DNA of 64,000 nucleotides from Chloroflexota bacterium (GCA_025935925.1 JAICUI010000010.1:1-64000); one strand, 5' to 3'; counted from the stretch's first letter, positions 11,273 through 21,321 are shown. A program made the numbers and translations. Notes: generated by a model from the letters alone, not told the origin.

Positions 11273-12216
11273 GCCACCGCGCCCCCGACGGCCGAGGCGA
11301 TCGAGGCGACCTCGGCGGGACCCACCCGGCAGCACCCGCCCACGAGCGTCGCCCCGGCCGCGACCCAGCTCGCGGCGGCGCCGCCGTCGACGCGATCGGC
11401 CGCGGAGCCCGTCCAGCGCCGGCCGACGGCGTCCCAGCCCTCGCCGCTGTTGGGGTAGGCGAGCACCGGCAGCCGGGTCGCCGCGCGGATCCGCCCGACG
11501 AGCTCCGGCACGTGGTGCGGCGCGGTGCAGTTGACGCCGACCGCGACGAGCGCGCGCGACCCGGCCGCAGATTCGACCACCCTGACCGCGTCCTCGACCC
11601 GCGCACCGCCGCGAAGGCGCTCGCCGTCCGCGCAGGTGAAGCTCAGCCACGCGGTGGCGCCCGGCATCCCCGCGACCAGCGACGCGAGCGCCTCCGCCTC
11701 GTCGATGTCCGGGATGGTCTCGAGTGCGAGCACGTCGGCGCCTGTCGCCGCGAGGGTCTTGATCCGTTCGCGGTGGAACGCCTCGAGCTCCGTCCGCGTC
11801 AGGCCGTAGCGGCCGCGGTACTCCGACCCGTCGGCGAGGAACGCGCCGTACGGCCCGACCGACGCCGCGACGAACAGCGGGCCCGGGACGCCGTCGGCGA
11901 GCGCCCGCCGGCGGGCCTGATCGGCCAGCTGTACGGATCGCCGGAGCAGCGCGGCCGCCTCGTCGTGCGCGATGCCGCGCTCGGCGAATCCCTGGAACGT
12001 GGCCTGGTAGCTCGCGGTCGTCGCGACGCGCGCCCCCGCCCGGTAGAACGCGAGGTGTGCCGCCTCGATCCGGTCCGGCGCATCCGCGAGGAGGCGCGCG
12101 GACCACAGCCCGTCGCCCAGGTCCTCGCCCAGCGCCTCGAGCTGCGTGGCGAGGCCGCCGTCGAGGACGATCGGCTTCCCGGAGCTCAGCGCTTCGACGA
12201 ACGGGGCCGGGTCCAT
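11269..12216 (-). CDS. mmuM: Homocysteine S-methyltransferase family protein
   Basis: KPIVLDGGLATQLEALG...TASYQATF...VGVNCTAPHHVPELV...LVGGCCRVGP (zinc-binding Cys residues). Confidence 0.9.
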   Translation of the reverse strand: MDPAPFVEALSSGKPIVLDGGLATQLEALGEDLGDGLWSARLLADAPDRIEAAHLAFYRAGARVATTASYQATFQGFAERGIAHDEAAALLRRSVQLADQARRRALADGVPGPLFVAASVGPYGAFLADGSEYRGRYGLTRTELEAFHRERIKTLAATGADVLALETIPDIDEAEALASLVAGMPGATAWLSFTCADGERLRGGARVEDAVRVVESAAGSRALVAVGVNCTAPHHVPELVGRIRAATRLPVLAYPNSGEGWDAVGRRWTGSAADRVDGGAAASWVAAGATLVGGCCRVGPAEVASIASAVGGAVA

Positions 12217-12277
12217 CGCCCGATGGTGCCACGCCGGAGGACCGGCGGCCGGCCGGGCTGCGGCCCCGGTCAGCGCG

Positions 12278-12505
12278 TCAGGTGCGGCGGACCTGCAGCG
12301 GCCAGGCCAGCGCGAACCGCCGGCGGGCGCGTGGCACGGGCAGCGAGACGACGCGCCGGACGCCCACGGCGAGCCCGATCAGCGACGGGTCGGCGCTCGC
12401 GGTCCAGCCGGGGCCGTGGTCCTCGGGGCAGACGGGGCTCTGGCAGGCACACGTGGTCAGCGGCGGCACCGCCTCGGGCACGTGATCGGTGCGCACGAAC
12501 GCCAT
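12278..12505 (-). CDS. Small hypothetical protein (Cys motif CACQSPVC)
   Basis: Open frame with ATG 12505, codon composition like neighbours; no recognised family. Confidence 0.35.
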   Translation of the reverse strand: MAFVRTDHVPEAVPPLTTCACQSPVCPEDHGPGWTASADPSLIGLAVGVRRVVSLPVPRARRRFALAWPLQVRRT

Positions 12506-12625
12506 CAGGACCCCCCCGGCTGCGACAGGACCCGAAGCGTCGCCCGGGCCCATTGCACCGGGCAGGAGATCGCCGCGACGGACGTTGCAACGGCATATCA
12601 GCGGTCCGGGAGCCCCGACCCGGCG

Positions 12626-13555
12626 TCACGCGCCGACGCCGACCGCCAGCTCCACGGTAAGCCCGTCCGGGATCGACCCGGAGATGGCCCCGAGCTGGTG
12701 CGCGCCCACGTCCTCGCCGAACACCATGTCCGACGCCAGGCTGACCTCGCTCAGCGTGCCGACGCTCGCCTCGTACCCGGCGGTCGCGTACACCGCCTGA
12801 CACGTGTCGGCCGGCAGCGCGATCTGCGACGTCGCGATCCGGTTCGCCTGGGCGGTCGCCTTGTCGAGGCTGGGATAGACCTCGAAGTGGACGTGCGGCC
12901 AGCGACCCTGGTAGCACGCCGGAAAGACGCTCTGGAACTCGACGATGCCGTCGTGGCCCGCGGCCTGGACGCCACGCAGGTAGTTCTCGCCCTCGGCGCC
13001 CTGCGAATACATCGAGTACCGCCCGGCCTGGTCGCAGTGCCACACGTACACCGCCGCGCCGGCGTACGGCTGGCAGGCGTGGGCGAGGTCGAGGATCGCG
13101 AACCGGATCGTCAGCGGGACGCCGGCGGCGATGGTGGTGCTCGTGCCGAAGCTCGACCGGATGTCCCTGCGCACCACGCCGGACTGGCCGAGGACGTCCG
13201 GCCCGTTCGACCCGTCGCCGGGGTACGGGCCGGCCGTCTCCTCCGGGATCTCGACGGGGCAGTCGGCCGCCGCACTGGAGCCCGAGCCGGCGGCCGCGGC
13301 AGGCATGACGGAGGCGGCCGGGCTCGACGATCCGGCGCCGCATGCGGCCAGCCCGGCGCCGAGCAGGCCGAGCCCCATCGCCTGGAGGACGCGCCGCCGC
13401 CCGAGCAGCGTCTGCACGTCGAACGCGAGGCCCTGGTCCCAGGCGGGCTCCGACGGGTCGGGCAGGAGGCGGCCCTCGAAGGTCGCGGGCAGGACGCCCG
13501 AGCCGCCCGTGAGCGGCTCGGCGGCGGCGGTCGTCGGGGCGGTCGATCGGGTCAC
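12626..13555 (-). CDS. Intradiol ring-cleavage dioxygenase-like protein with N-terminal Tat/lipobox-like segment
   Basis: RRRVLQAMGLGLLGAGLAACGAGSS then EIPEETAGPYPGDGSNGPDVLGQSGVVRRDIR...AAVYVWHCDQAGRYSMYS...GRWPHVHFEVY. Confidence 0.88.
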   Translation of the reverse strand: MTRSTAPTTAAAEPLTGGSGVLPATFEGRLLPDPSEPAWDQGLAFDVQTLLGRRRVLQAMGLGLLGAGLAACGAGSSSPAASVMPAAAAGSGSSAAADCPVEIPEETAGPYPGDGSNGPDVLGQSGVVRRDIRSSFGTSTTIAAGVPLTIRFAILDLAHACQPYAGAAVYVWHCDQAGRYSMYSQGAEGENYLRGVQAAGHDGIVEFQSVFPACYQGRWPHVHFEVYPSLDKATAQANRIATSQIALPADTCQAVYATAGYEASVGTLSEVSLASDMVFGEDVGAHQLGAISGSIPDGLTVELAVGVGA

Positions 13556-13848
13556 GTGATTGGCTCCGTGCGGGGTCGTGGCAACAGGATGGGCGGACTC
13601 CGTGGCAATCCCCTGAGAGCGGGCGCGGAGCGTTCTCGTGGCGAACGACCGGGACACGATTGGCCACAGGTGCCGCGACCGGTCGCCGGGGAGAACCAAG
13701 CGCCGCCGTTGTGCGCCTGAACGGCCCAATCCTCGCCCGATGGTCGCCGTAGCGAACCAGGGGCAGGCCGTCCGAGCGGCGCCCGACGACGAGCGGCAGC
13801 GGGCGCAGCAGCCCGCGCCGGGACGATGCACCCGCGCCGAAACGACGA

Positions 13849-13871
13849 AGCCCGGGCGTGGCGCCCGGGCT
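13849..13871 (-). terminator. Intrinsic terminator-like hairpin
   Basis: AGCCCGGGCG-tgg-CGCCCGGGCT, perfect 10-bp arms; on the minus strand followed by TTCGTCGTTT, just downstream of the VWA gene. Confidence 0.75.
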
Positions 13872-13899
13872 CCTGCCGACGATGTGTGCGCGGAACCGC

Positions 13900-14973
13900 C
13901 TATGGGATGCGGTTGAACCAGAACGCCGCCAGGCCCGCGCCGGCGAGCACGAGGACGAGCGCCCCGGCGGCGAACCACTGGGTCACCTCGCGCTCCTCGT
14001 TCGTGAACCCGACCTTGGAGCCGATGCCCTGGTAGATCGCCTGGAGGTCGCTTGACGTCGGCGCCTCGAAGAAGCGCGCGCCGGTTCGCTCGGCGATGTC
14101 GGCAAGGGTCGTCGGGTCCGGCGGCACCGGGATGGTCTGCGCCTGCCCGAACTGATCCGTGACCTCGACCTGGCCGTCGGCCGTCCCCAGCGCGATCGTG
14201 TACACCGGGACGCCCGCCTGGGCGGCCTCGTCGGCGGCGTCGAGCGGGTCGAGCTGGCCCGTCGAGCTCTTGCCGTCGCTGAGGACGACCATCGCGGTCA
14301 GCGGCGTGCCCTTGTCGTCGGTGCCGGCCGACGGCGCGGGTGCGCCGGACGGTCCGGGCTCGGCGGACGGGTCGGCCGATGCCGATGGCGCCGGCGACCC
14401 GGTGTTGCCGACGGCCGGGTCGGCCGGTGTTCCCGTCCCCACACCCGCCGCCTGGAGCGACAGGTCGATGGCGTCACCGAGCGCCGTGCCGCCGTCGGCG
14501 CGGAGGCCGTCGATCGCCTCGTGGACCTGCGTCCGGTCGGCGGTCGGCGAGAGCACCACGCGCGCCTCGGTCGAGAACGCGACCAGGCCCACCTTGAACC
14601 CCGCCGGGAGGCTGTCGACGAACTCGGTCGCGGCCTGCTTGGCGGCGGCCAGCCGGTTCGGATCGACGTCCGTCGCGATCATCGAGCGCGACGTGTCCAT
14701 CGTCAGGATCACGGTCGCCTCCTCGCGCGGCACGGGGACGACCATGGACGGCCTCGCGAGCGCGATCGCGAGCGCCGCGACCGCTGCGAGGTACAGCGCG
14801 ACCGGCACGTGGCGGCGCCACGCGGGACGGCGCGGGACGAGGTTCTCGAGCAGGCTCACGTTGGTGAACCGCACGACGTAGCGCTCCCGCCGGCGCTGGA
14901 CCAGGACGTAGCCCACGACCGCGATGGGGATCAGGAGGAGCGCGAGCAGGAGGATCGGATCGGCGAAGGTCAT
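13900..14973 (-). CDS. VWA-domain membrane protein (BatA-like)
   Basis: LIPIAVVGYVLVQRRRERYVVRFTNVSLLENLVPRRPAWRRHVP...VILTMDTSRSMIATDVDPNRL (MIDAS). Confidence 0.92.
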   Translation of the reverse strand: MTFADPILLLALLLIPIAVVGYVLVQRRRERYVVRFTNVSLLENLVPRRPAWRRHVPVALYLAAVAALAIALARPSMVVPVPREEATVILTMDTSRSMIATDVDPNRLAAAKQAATEFVDSLPAGFKVGLVAFSTEARVVLSPTADRTQVHEAIDGLRADGGTALGDAIDLSLQAAGVGTGTPADPAVGNTGSPAPSASADPSAEPGPSGAPAPSAGTDDKGTPLTAMVVLSDGKSSTGQLDPLDAADEAAQAGVPVYTIALGTADGQVEVTDQFGQAQTIPVPPDPTTLADIAERTGARFFEAPTSSDLQAIYQGIGSKVGFTNEEREVTQWFAAGALVLVLAGAGLAAFWFNRIP

Positions 14974-15932
14974 GCGTGGAACCTCCCGGCACGCAGCTGG
15001 GTCGCGAGGGACCGCAGCCAGTCGCCGGACGTGGACAGGACGAGATGGCGCGCACCGAGGCGCCGGAGCTCGGTGGCGAGGGACGCGCGGTCCGCGGCGG
15101 CCGCCTCGGCGAACCGGTGACGGAGTCGCCGCGATGACGTGTCGACGCGGACCTCGCGGCCGGTCTCGGCATCGACGAGCGTCAGCTCGCCGACGTCGGG
15201 CAGCTCATCCTCCCGCGGGTCGCGGATCTCGACCGCGAGCAGCTGGTGACGCGCCGCCACAGGCGCCAGGAGCGGCAGCCAGTCCCGTGGCCCGCGGAAG
15301 TCGGAGACCAGCGTCACGAGGCCGCCGCGGGCGTCCCCGCCCGAGAGGAACCGGAGCGCGGCCGCCGGCGAGGCCGGCTCCGTGCGCGTCGCGGGCCGTG
15401 CGTCCGTCACCCACGCGGCCTGCGCCGCGGAGAGCACCGCGAGCAGCCCGGACCGCCCGCCGCGCGGCGCGAGGCGGCGCGGACCGTCGTCGCCGAAGGT
15501 CAGGACGCCGAGCCGGTTGCCGCGCTGCGTCGACAAGTGCCCGAACGCCAGCGCGACGCCCTCGGCGACGTCCGCCTTGCGGCGATCCGCCGTGCCGAAG
15601 CTCATCGACGCGGACGCATCCAGCACCAGCCACGTCGTCAGCGATCGCTCCGGCACGTTCACCCGGACGTGCGGCACGAGCATCCGCGCCGTGACGTTCC
15701 AGTCGATCCGCCGGACGTCGTCGCCCGGCTCGTACGGCCGGACCTGCGCGAGCTCCGTGCCGCCGCCCAGGTCGTGCGCCCGGAACTCCCCGGGGACGAG
15801 GCCCCGGATCCGCCGGCCGATCGTGACGTCGAGGGCGCGCAGGAGCGCCTCGGGCGTCGGACCCGGCCCCGGCCTGGCCGGCGTGCGGACGATGGAACCG
15901 GGCCGCGCGGCCGGTGTGACGACGGCGGTCAC
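14970..15932 (-). CDS. DUF58 domain protein
   Basis: GRRIRGLVPGEFRAHDLGGGTELAQVRPYEPGDDVRRIDWNVTARM...LVLDASASMSFG. Overlaps neighbours by 4 nt on both sides. Confidence 0.93.
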   Translation of the reverse strand: MTAVVTPAARPGSIVRTPARPGPGPTPEALLRALDVTIGRRIRGLVPGEFRAHDLGGGTELAQVRPYEPGDDVRRIDWNVTARMLVPHVRVNVPERSLTTWLVLDASASMSFGTADRRKADVAEGVALAFGHLSTQRGNRLGVLTFGDDGPRRLAPRGGRSGLLAVLSAAQAAWVTDARPATRTEPASPAAALRFLSGGDARGGLVTLVSDFRGPRDWLPLLAPVAARHQLLAVEIRDPREDELPDVGELTLVDAETGREVRVDTSSRRLRHRFAEAAAADRASLATELRRLGARHLVLSTSGDWLRSLATQLRAGRFHA

Positions 15933-16987
15933 GCCGACTGCGCCTCGGTGACGAGCCGCGGCTGCGGCACCGCCGGGATGATCTGGCGGAGCAGCGAGTC
16001 GACCGTGACCTCCTCGGCGAGCGCCGTGAACGAGGGGACGACCCGATGGCGGAGGACGTCGGGGGCCAGCTCGGCGACGTCGGCCGGGACGACGTACCGC
16101 CGGCCGCGGATGAGCGCCAGAGCGCGGGCGGCGTGGATCAGGCCGATCGAGCCGCGCGGGCTCGCCCCGAAGCCGATGTACGGCGCGAGGTGGCCGAGCC
16201 CGTAGCGACCCGGCTCGCGCGTGGCCGCGACGATGGCGACGGCGTAGGCGACGATCGCCGGGTCGACGTAGATGCCCGGGCTCGCAGCCTGGAGCCGCGC
16301 GAGCCCGTCGGCGGTCAGCACCGGGCGGATCTCGGCCGACGGGCGGAGCGATCGCTCGACGACCGTCGCCTCTTCGGCGGCGGTCGGATACCCCACGACG
16401 ACCTTCATCAGGAACCGGTCGACCTGCGCCTCGGGCAGCGGGTAGGTGCCCTCCGATTCGATCGGGTTCTGCGTCGCCATCACGAGGAACGGGCGCGGGA
16501 CGAGGTGCGTCTCCTGGCCGATCGTGACCTGGCGCTCCTGCATGACCTCGAGCAGCGCCGACTGGACCTTCGCGGGAGCGCGGTTGATCTCGTCCGCGAG
16601 CAGGAAGTTGCAGAACACCGGGCCGAGCTCGGTGTCGAAGGTGCCGCTGTCCGAGCGGTAGATGCGCGTGCCGACGAGGTCGCCCGGGACGAGGTCGGGC
16701 GTGAACTGGATGCGGCGGAAGGACGCGTCGAGCGCGTCGGCGAGGGTCCGGATGGTGAGGGTCTTGGCGAGGCCCGGGACACCCTCGAGGAGCAGATGGC
16801 CGCCTGCCAGCAGCGCCACGAGCACCCGCTCGAGCATCTGGTCCTGGCCGACGATGACGCGCCGGATCTCGAACAGGACGGCCTCGGCGGTGAGGCGCGG
16901 ATCGAGGCCTTCGCCCGCATTCGGGGCAGCGGGCTCGACGGCGGCGAGGGGCGCGGGCGCGCTCGCGCCACGGGTGACGTCGGTCAT
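15929..16987 (-). CDS. MoxR-family AAA+ ATPase
   Basis: VIVGQDQMLERVLVALLAGGHLLLEGVPGLAKTLTIRTLADALDASFRRIQFTPDLVPGDLVGTRIY; LADEINRAPAKVQSALLEVMQERQVT. Confidence 0.96.
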   Translation of the reverse strand: MTDVTRGASAPAPLAAVEPAAPNAGEGLDPRLTAEAVLFEIRRVIVGQDQMLERVLVALLAGGHLLLEGVPGLAKTLTIRTLADALDASFRRIQFTPDLVPGDLVGTRIYRSDSGTFDTELGPVFCNFLLADEINRAPAKVQSALLEVMQERQVTIGQETHLVPRPFLVMATQNPIESEGTYPLPEAQVDRFLMKVVVGYPTAAEEATVVERSLRPSAEIRPVLTADGLARLQAASPGIYVDPAIVAYAVAIVAATREPGRYGLGHLAPYIGFGASPRGSIGLIHAARALALIRGRRYVVPADVAELAPDVLRHRVVPSFTALAEEVTVDSLLRQIIPAVPQPRLVTEAQSA

Positions 16988-17128
16988 GGGACCTCCTCTT
17001 CGCCCGTGGGCGCGGGCGGGGCGGGACTGGCACTGGTCGATCGCGGCACCTCCCTGGTGCCCGACCGGTCAGCGCAGATTGCCCTCCACCGCTGAGAGGT
17101 TCATGAGGATCGGGCGCGACCCCTCCGG

Positions 17129-17431
17129 TCAGGACGTGTAGCCGGCGCGCGCCTCCGGGATGTCCACGAGCACGGTCCCCTCGTGCTCCGCGACGACCGC
17201 CTCGATCTCCGGCAGCCGCTCCACGCGGAACCGTCCGGCGAGGAGCGCAGGTCCGGTGCCGCCGGCGTCTCCGCCCGCCGGGCCCACCGCCACGTCGTCG
17301 TCCCCGACGTCGAGCAGCGCGAACAGCTCGCGCTCGGCCGCCCGCGCGCCGTCCCAGTCCGGAAACACGGCGGCGACGAGGTGCAGCGAGTCAACGGCGC
17401 CCACGGAGTCAGGATCGGCCGCGACCGTCAT
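17129..17431 (-). CDS. Small hypothetical protein
   Basis: MTVAADPDSVGAVDSLHLVAAVFPDWDGARAAERELFALLDVGDDDVAVG...; distinct from the overlapping long antisense frame. Confidence 0.5.
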   Translation of the reverse strand: MTVAADPDSVGAVDSLHLVAAVFPDWDGARAAERELFALLDVGDDDVAVGPAGGDAGGTGPALLAGRFRVERLPEIEAVVAEHEGTVLVDIPEARAGYTS

Positions 17432-17499
17432 GACCCTGCGGGACATCCCCGACGCCGCGTTACAGGCGCGTTGCGACGGCCCTCGCGGGTCGCCGAGCG

Positions 17500-18123
17500 T
17501 CAGCCGGCGGGGCCCGGGACCCAGGACTGGAGCCACCCCTGGCGCGCGGCGTAGCGCGCGAGCTGCGTCCGGTTGTCGACGCAGTAGCGGTCGAACAGCC
17601 GCCGGAGCATGCCCTCGACGGTCTTCGCGCGGATCCCGAGCGCCGACGCGATCTCGTCGTTCGTCGCGCCCTCGCTGAGCAGCTCGAGGAGCTGCATCTC
17701 GCGGCGAGTCGGGGGCGCCGGGGCCTGCGATGCGCTCCGGAGGACGTCGATCGAGAACCCGCGGTGGCCGGCGTGGATCCGGCGGATCGTGGCGGCGATC
17801 GTCTTGGCGTCGCTCATCTTGGACAGGTAGCCCGCGGCGCCGACCCGGATCGCGCGGACGTGATAGCTCTGGTAGTCGTAGGCCGTGAGCATCAGGAACC
17901 GCGAGCTGCCGCCGCAGCGCTGCACGAGGTCGAACCCCGCGTCCCGGCCGCCCAGCATGACGTCGCACAGGACGACGTCCGGAGCGAGCTCGTCGATCAT
18001 GCGCTCGGCGCGCTCGGCACCCGTCGCGATGCCGGCGACGCGGATGTCGGGCTCCGCGCCAAGCAGCGCCGCGAGCGCCTCGGCGATCGCGGGGTGGTCT
18101 TCGACGATGACGAGGCGGATCAC
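17500..18123 (-). CDS. NarL/LuxR-family response regulator
   Basis: IRLVIVEDHPAIAEALAALL...DVVLCDVMLGG; HTH PTRREMQLLELLSEGATNDEIASALGIRAKTVEGMLRRLFDRY. Confidence 0.93.
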   Translation of the reverse strand: MIRLVIVEDHPAIAEALAALLGAEPDIRVAGIATGAERAERMIDELAPDVVLCDVMLGGRDAGFDLVQRCGGSSRFLMLTAYDYQSYHVRAIRVGAAGYLSKMSDAKTIAATIRRIHAGHRGFSIDVLRSASQAPAPPTRREMQLLELLSEGATNDEIASALGIRAKTVEGMLRRLFDRYCVDNRTQLARYAARQGWLQSWVPGPAG

Positions 18124-19556
18124 GGGGCAGCCTCCTTTCGTGACCGCGACCGGCCAGGCGTCGGACCACGACCGGCATCCCCTGTGAGCGGAAGCGTAAG
18201 CCTGGCGACGGTCCCGCCGCCCTCGCGGGGCTCGACCGCGAGGTTGCCGCCGTGTTCCAGCGTGATCTCGTGGGCGACGAACAGCCCGAGTCCCAGGCCG
18301 GACACCGCATCGGTGGACACCGCGGCGAACGGCGTGAACAGCCGCGGCAGCGCCTCCGGCGCGATCCCGCGACCGCGGTCGGAGACCGTCACGATGGCCG
18401 AACCGTCGCGGTCGCGGAGCGAGACGTCGACGGCCTGCGACGACGCGCCGTGCGTGACCGCGTTGACGAGGAGGTTCGACAGGACCTGTCGCAGGCGCAG
18501 GCGGTCGCCCGCCACGACCATCCGGCGCGATCCGGCATGGAGCCGGAGCTCGACCTCGGGGTGCAGCTCGCGGACGTTGGCCACGGCGAGCGTGAGCAGC
18601 TCCCGGAGGTCGACCGGCGTGCGCTGCACGACCACCCGACCGTGGCGGATCAGCGACACGTCGAACAGCCGCGCGGCGAGTTCGCCGAGGTAGCGCGACT
18701 GCTCGAGCGCGCCCGCGAGGTAGCGCTGCGCGGCTTCGTCGAGGCCGTCGGCGCGCTCGACGAGCTGGAGGTAGTTGTGGAGCGCCGCGAGCGGCGTCTG
18801 CAGCTCGTGGCTGGCGGTGTCGATGAACCGCTCCTGGAGGTGGCGCAGGCTGCGCTCGGTGATGTCCCGGATGACGATGATCCCGCCCCAGTCGCCGCCC
18901 GGCCGACCCGACGCCTCGTACCACCGCCGGTCACCGTCCTCGTCGACGCGCGTGAAGGACATCGCGAACGCCTCGCCGCGGGCGGCACGCGCCTGCGGCC
19001 ACTCATCCTCCGGGAGCCGCCGTCCCGAGCCGTCCTCGGGCACGAGCTGCCGGTCGGGGCCGAAGCTCGCCCGGTAGGCCCGGTTGCTCGCCACGATCCC
19101 GCCGTCCCGGTCCACGACCAGGACGGCCTCGGACATCCCGTCGAAGATGAGCGCCAGGCCCTCGCGCTCGGTCGCCTCGAGGTCGTCCTGCGGTTCCCGC
19201 GTCTCGCGGGCCTCCACGGCATGCTCGGTGATCACGATCGTGTGGTCGGACGGGACGACGTACACGGTCCCGGGCACGAGCCGCTCGCGCTGCTCGACCG
19301 CGGTCACCCGCAGCGCCGTCCGGCCCGAGAGGATCTCCGCGAGGTCGGTCGCGCGCGCCGGCTCCGCCGGTTGCTCGTGGTGCGCGACCACGATCGACGC
19401 GGGGAACGCGGCCTGCAGCGGTGCCAGCAGGTCCGACAGCGCGTCGATACCGCCCGCCGACGCACCGATCACCACGGCGACGCGGAATGCGGAGGCGGGG
19501 TCGTCGCTCACGATTCCTCCGGTCGCGTGCCCAGATGCCCGGGCGCCGCCACGCAC
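18120..19556 (-). CDS. Hybrid sensor: N-terminal (partial) CheB-like domain + PAS + HisKA/HATPase histidine kinase
   Basis: VVIGASAGGIDALSDLLAPLQAAFPASIVVAHH...LVPGTVYVVPSDHTIVI; PAS; DTASHELQTPLAALHNYLQL H-box; SDRGRGIAPEALPRLFTPF...GLGLGLFVAHEI. Confidence 0.9.
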   Translation of the reverse strand: MRGGARASGHATGGIVSDDPASAFRVAVVIGASAGGIDALSDLLAPLQAAFPASIVVAHHEQPAEPARATDLAEILSGRTALRVTAVEQRERLVPGTVYVVPSDHTIVITEHAVEARETREPQDDLEATEREGLALIFDGMSEAVLVVDRDGGIVASNRAYRASFGPDRQLVPEDGSGRRLPEDEWPQARAARGEAFAMSFTRVDEDGDRRWYEASGRPGGDWGGIIVIRDITERSLRHLQERFIDTASHELQTPLAALHNYLQLVERADGLDEAAQRYLAGALEQSRYLGELAARLFDVSLIRHGRVVVQRTPVDLRELLTLAVANVRELHPEVELRLHAGSRRMVVAGDRLRLRQVLSNLLVNAVTHGASSQAVDVSLRDRDGSAIVTVSDRGRGIAPEALPRLFTPFAAVSTDAVSGLGLGLFVAHEITLEHGGNLAVEPREGGGTVARLTLPLTGDAGRGPTPGRSRSRKEAAP

Positions 19557-19656
19557 GCATCCCCCGCTGATCCGGCGGCCATTCTAGACCCGTGGGCGCG
19601 GACGGAGCCCGTGGCACCATGGCGGGGACGACGATGCCAGGCACGGAGGCCCACCG

Positions 19657-20610
19657 ATGACCGAGACCCGCCTCGGGGTCCTGCTATGGAACCAGGCCAC
19701 GGGGTGGCCGGAGTACGAGGCCGCGGCGCGCAAGGTCGACGCGCTCGGCTACGACTCGTTGTGGTCGTGGGACCACCTGTACGCGATCTTCGGCGACCCG
19801 CACCAGGCGATCTTCGAGGGCTACACGACCCTCGCCGCGTGGGCGAAGGCGACGTCGAGGGTGAAGCTCGGGCTGCTCGTCGGGGCGAACACGTTCCGCA
19901 ACCCGGGTGTCGTGGCCAAGGCGATCACGACGATCGACCACGTGAGCGGCGGGCGGGCGATCTGCGGCCTCGGCGGCGCCTGGATGGAACCCGAGCACAC
20001 CGCGACGGGGATCGAGTTCTTCAGCGGCTTCGGCGAGCGGCTCGACCGGCTGGACGAGGCGGTGGCGGCGCTGCGGGCCGCGCTGGACGGGGAGGCCGTC
20101 ACGTCACCGGAGGGCGGGGCGTACGCCTTCCAGGACTTCGTCGTGCTCCCGCGGCCCGTCCAGGCGCACCTGCCGATCATGATCGGCGGGTCGGGCGAGA
20201 AGAAGACGCTGCGCACGGTGGCGAAGTACGCGGACCAGTGGAATGCGATGGGTGCGGTCGACATGCTGGCGCGCAAGGTCGAGGTGCTCAAGGGCCACTG
20301 CGACGCCGTGGGCCGCGACGTCTCGACGATCCAGTTCACCGCCGGCTGCAAGCCGATCATCCGGGACTCCGAGGCCGAGGCGCGTCGCGTCTGGGAGGCG
20401 CAGATGGCGCACAACCGGACGCCGATGGACGACGTCCTCGACGACGACACGTTCTGGGTCGGGACGCCGGATCTCATCGTCGAGCGGATGCTGGAGCGCA
20501 AGGCGCTCGGCTTCCACACGTTCCTCGCCGAGCTCGCGGCGCCGTTCGACGACGAGACGATCGAGCGCTGGATCGGCGAGGTGCTCCCGATGGTGGATCG
20601 CGCGTCGTAG
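19657..20610 (+). CDS. LLM-class (luciferase-like) F420-dependent oxidoreductase
   Basis: YEAAARKVDALGYDSLWSWDHLYA...RVKLGLLVGANTFRNPGVVAKAITTIDHVSGGRAICGLGGAW...VQAHLPIMIGGSGEKKTLR. Confidence 0.93.
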   Translation: MTETRLGVLLWNQATGWPEYEAAARKVDALGYDSLWSWDHLYAIFGDPHQAIFEGYTTLAAWAKATSRVKLGLLVGANTFRNPGVVAKAITTIDHVSGGRAICGLGGAWMEPEHTATGIEFFSGFGERLDRLDEAVAALRAALDGEAVTSPEGGAYAFQDFVVLPRPVQAHLPIMIGGSGEKKTLRTVAKYADQWNAMGAVDMLARKVEVLKGHCDAVGRDVSTIQFTAGCKPIIRDSEAEARRVWEAQMAHNRTPMDDVLDDDTFWVGTPDLIVERMLERKALGFHTFLAELAAPFDDETIERWIGEVLPMVDRAS

Positions 20611-20706
20611 CGATCTCGCTCCGGAGTCCGATCGCGCGCGCATCATCCGGCGCCCGGTGCGGCGACCGCGGGGCGCCGCCCGTGCGACGCCCGCGGGGCG
20701 CCGTCG

Positions 20707-21321
20707 CTAGCCGACGCGGGCCTGAGCCGGCACCTGGTAGCCGTGCTCCGCGATCTCGCCGGCACGCTCGCGATACGCCTCCGTGGTCGGCGCCGTCCGC
20801 GCGCGGAAGCCTTCCACCAGCCGGTTGTACATCGAGAACGCCGACGCGATGAGGACCGCGAGCTGGACGTCCTGGTCGGTGGCGCCGGCATCGAGCGCGG
20901 CCTGGACGTCCGCCGCGTCGAGCCCGCGCGGCGTCTCGGCGAGGGTCCGCGCGATGGACAGGAGTGCGCACATCTTCTCGTCGAGGCCGTCGGACGAGCC
21001 GGTCTTGACGATGTCGATCAGCGGCACGAGGTCGGTCGCGCCCTCGCGCTCGAGGAGCGCCGTCGCGAACGCGCCGTGCGAGTCCATGCAGAAGAAGCAG
21101 TCGTTGCTCGCGGACACGGCCGTCGCGAGCAGCTCGCGCTGGTCGCGGCGGAGCGTCGCGCCCGGGTAGTCGTTGACGAGCAGCTCGTCGGCGAGGCCGC
21201 GCAGGTGGAGCCCGAGCCCGGGCCGCAGGCGCATCGCGACGCCGATCCCCGGGACGTCGGGCAGGCTCCCGACGATGGGATCCTGCTCGGCGCGCTCCGC
21301 GCGCTCCTCGTCGCGTGCCAT
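20707..21321 (-). CDS. Carboxymuconolactone decarboxylase/AhpD-like peroxidase-related protein
   Basis: RRDQRELLATAVSASNDCFFCMDSHGAFA (CxxC...H motif). Confidence 0.85.
   Translation of the reverse strand: MARDEERAERAEQDPIVGSLPDVPGIGVAMRLRPGLGLHLRGLADELLVNDYPGATLRRDQRELLATAVSASNDCFFCMDSHGAFATALLEREGATDLVPLIDIVKTGSSDGLDEKMCALLSIARTLAETPRGLDAADVQAALDAGATDQDVQLAVLIASAFSMYNRLVEGFRARTAPTTEAYRERAGEIAEHGYQVPAQARVG

Noticed and set aside
18252-20852. 866-aa plus-strand ORF
   Set aside because: Spans antisense of the histidine kinase and an off-frame of the LLM oxidoreductase; no domain.
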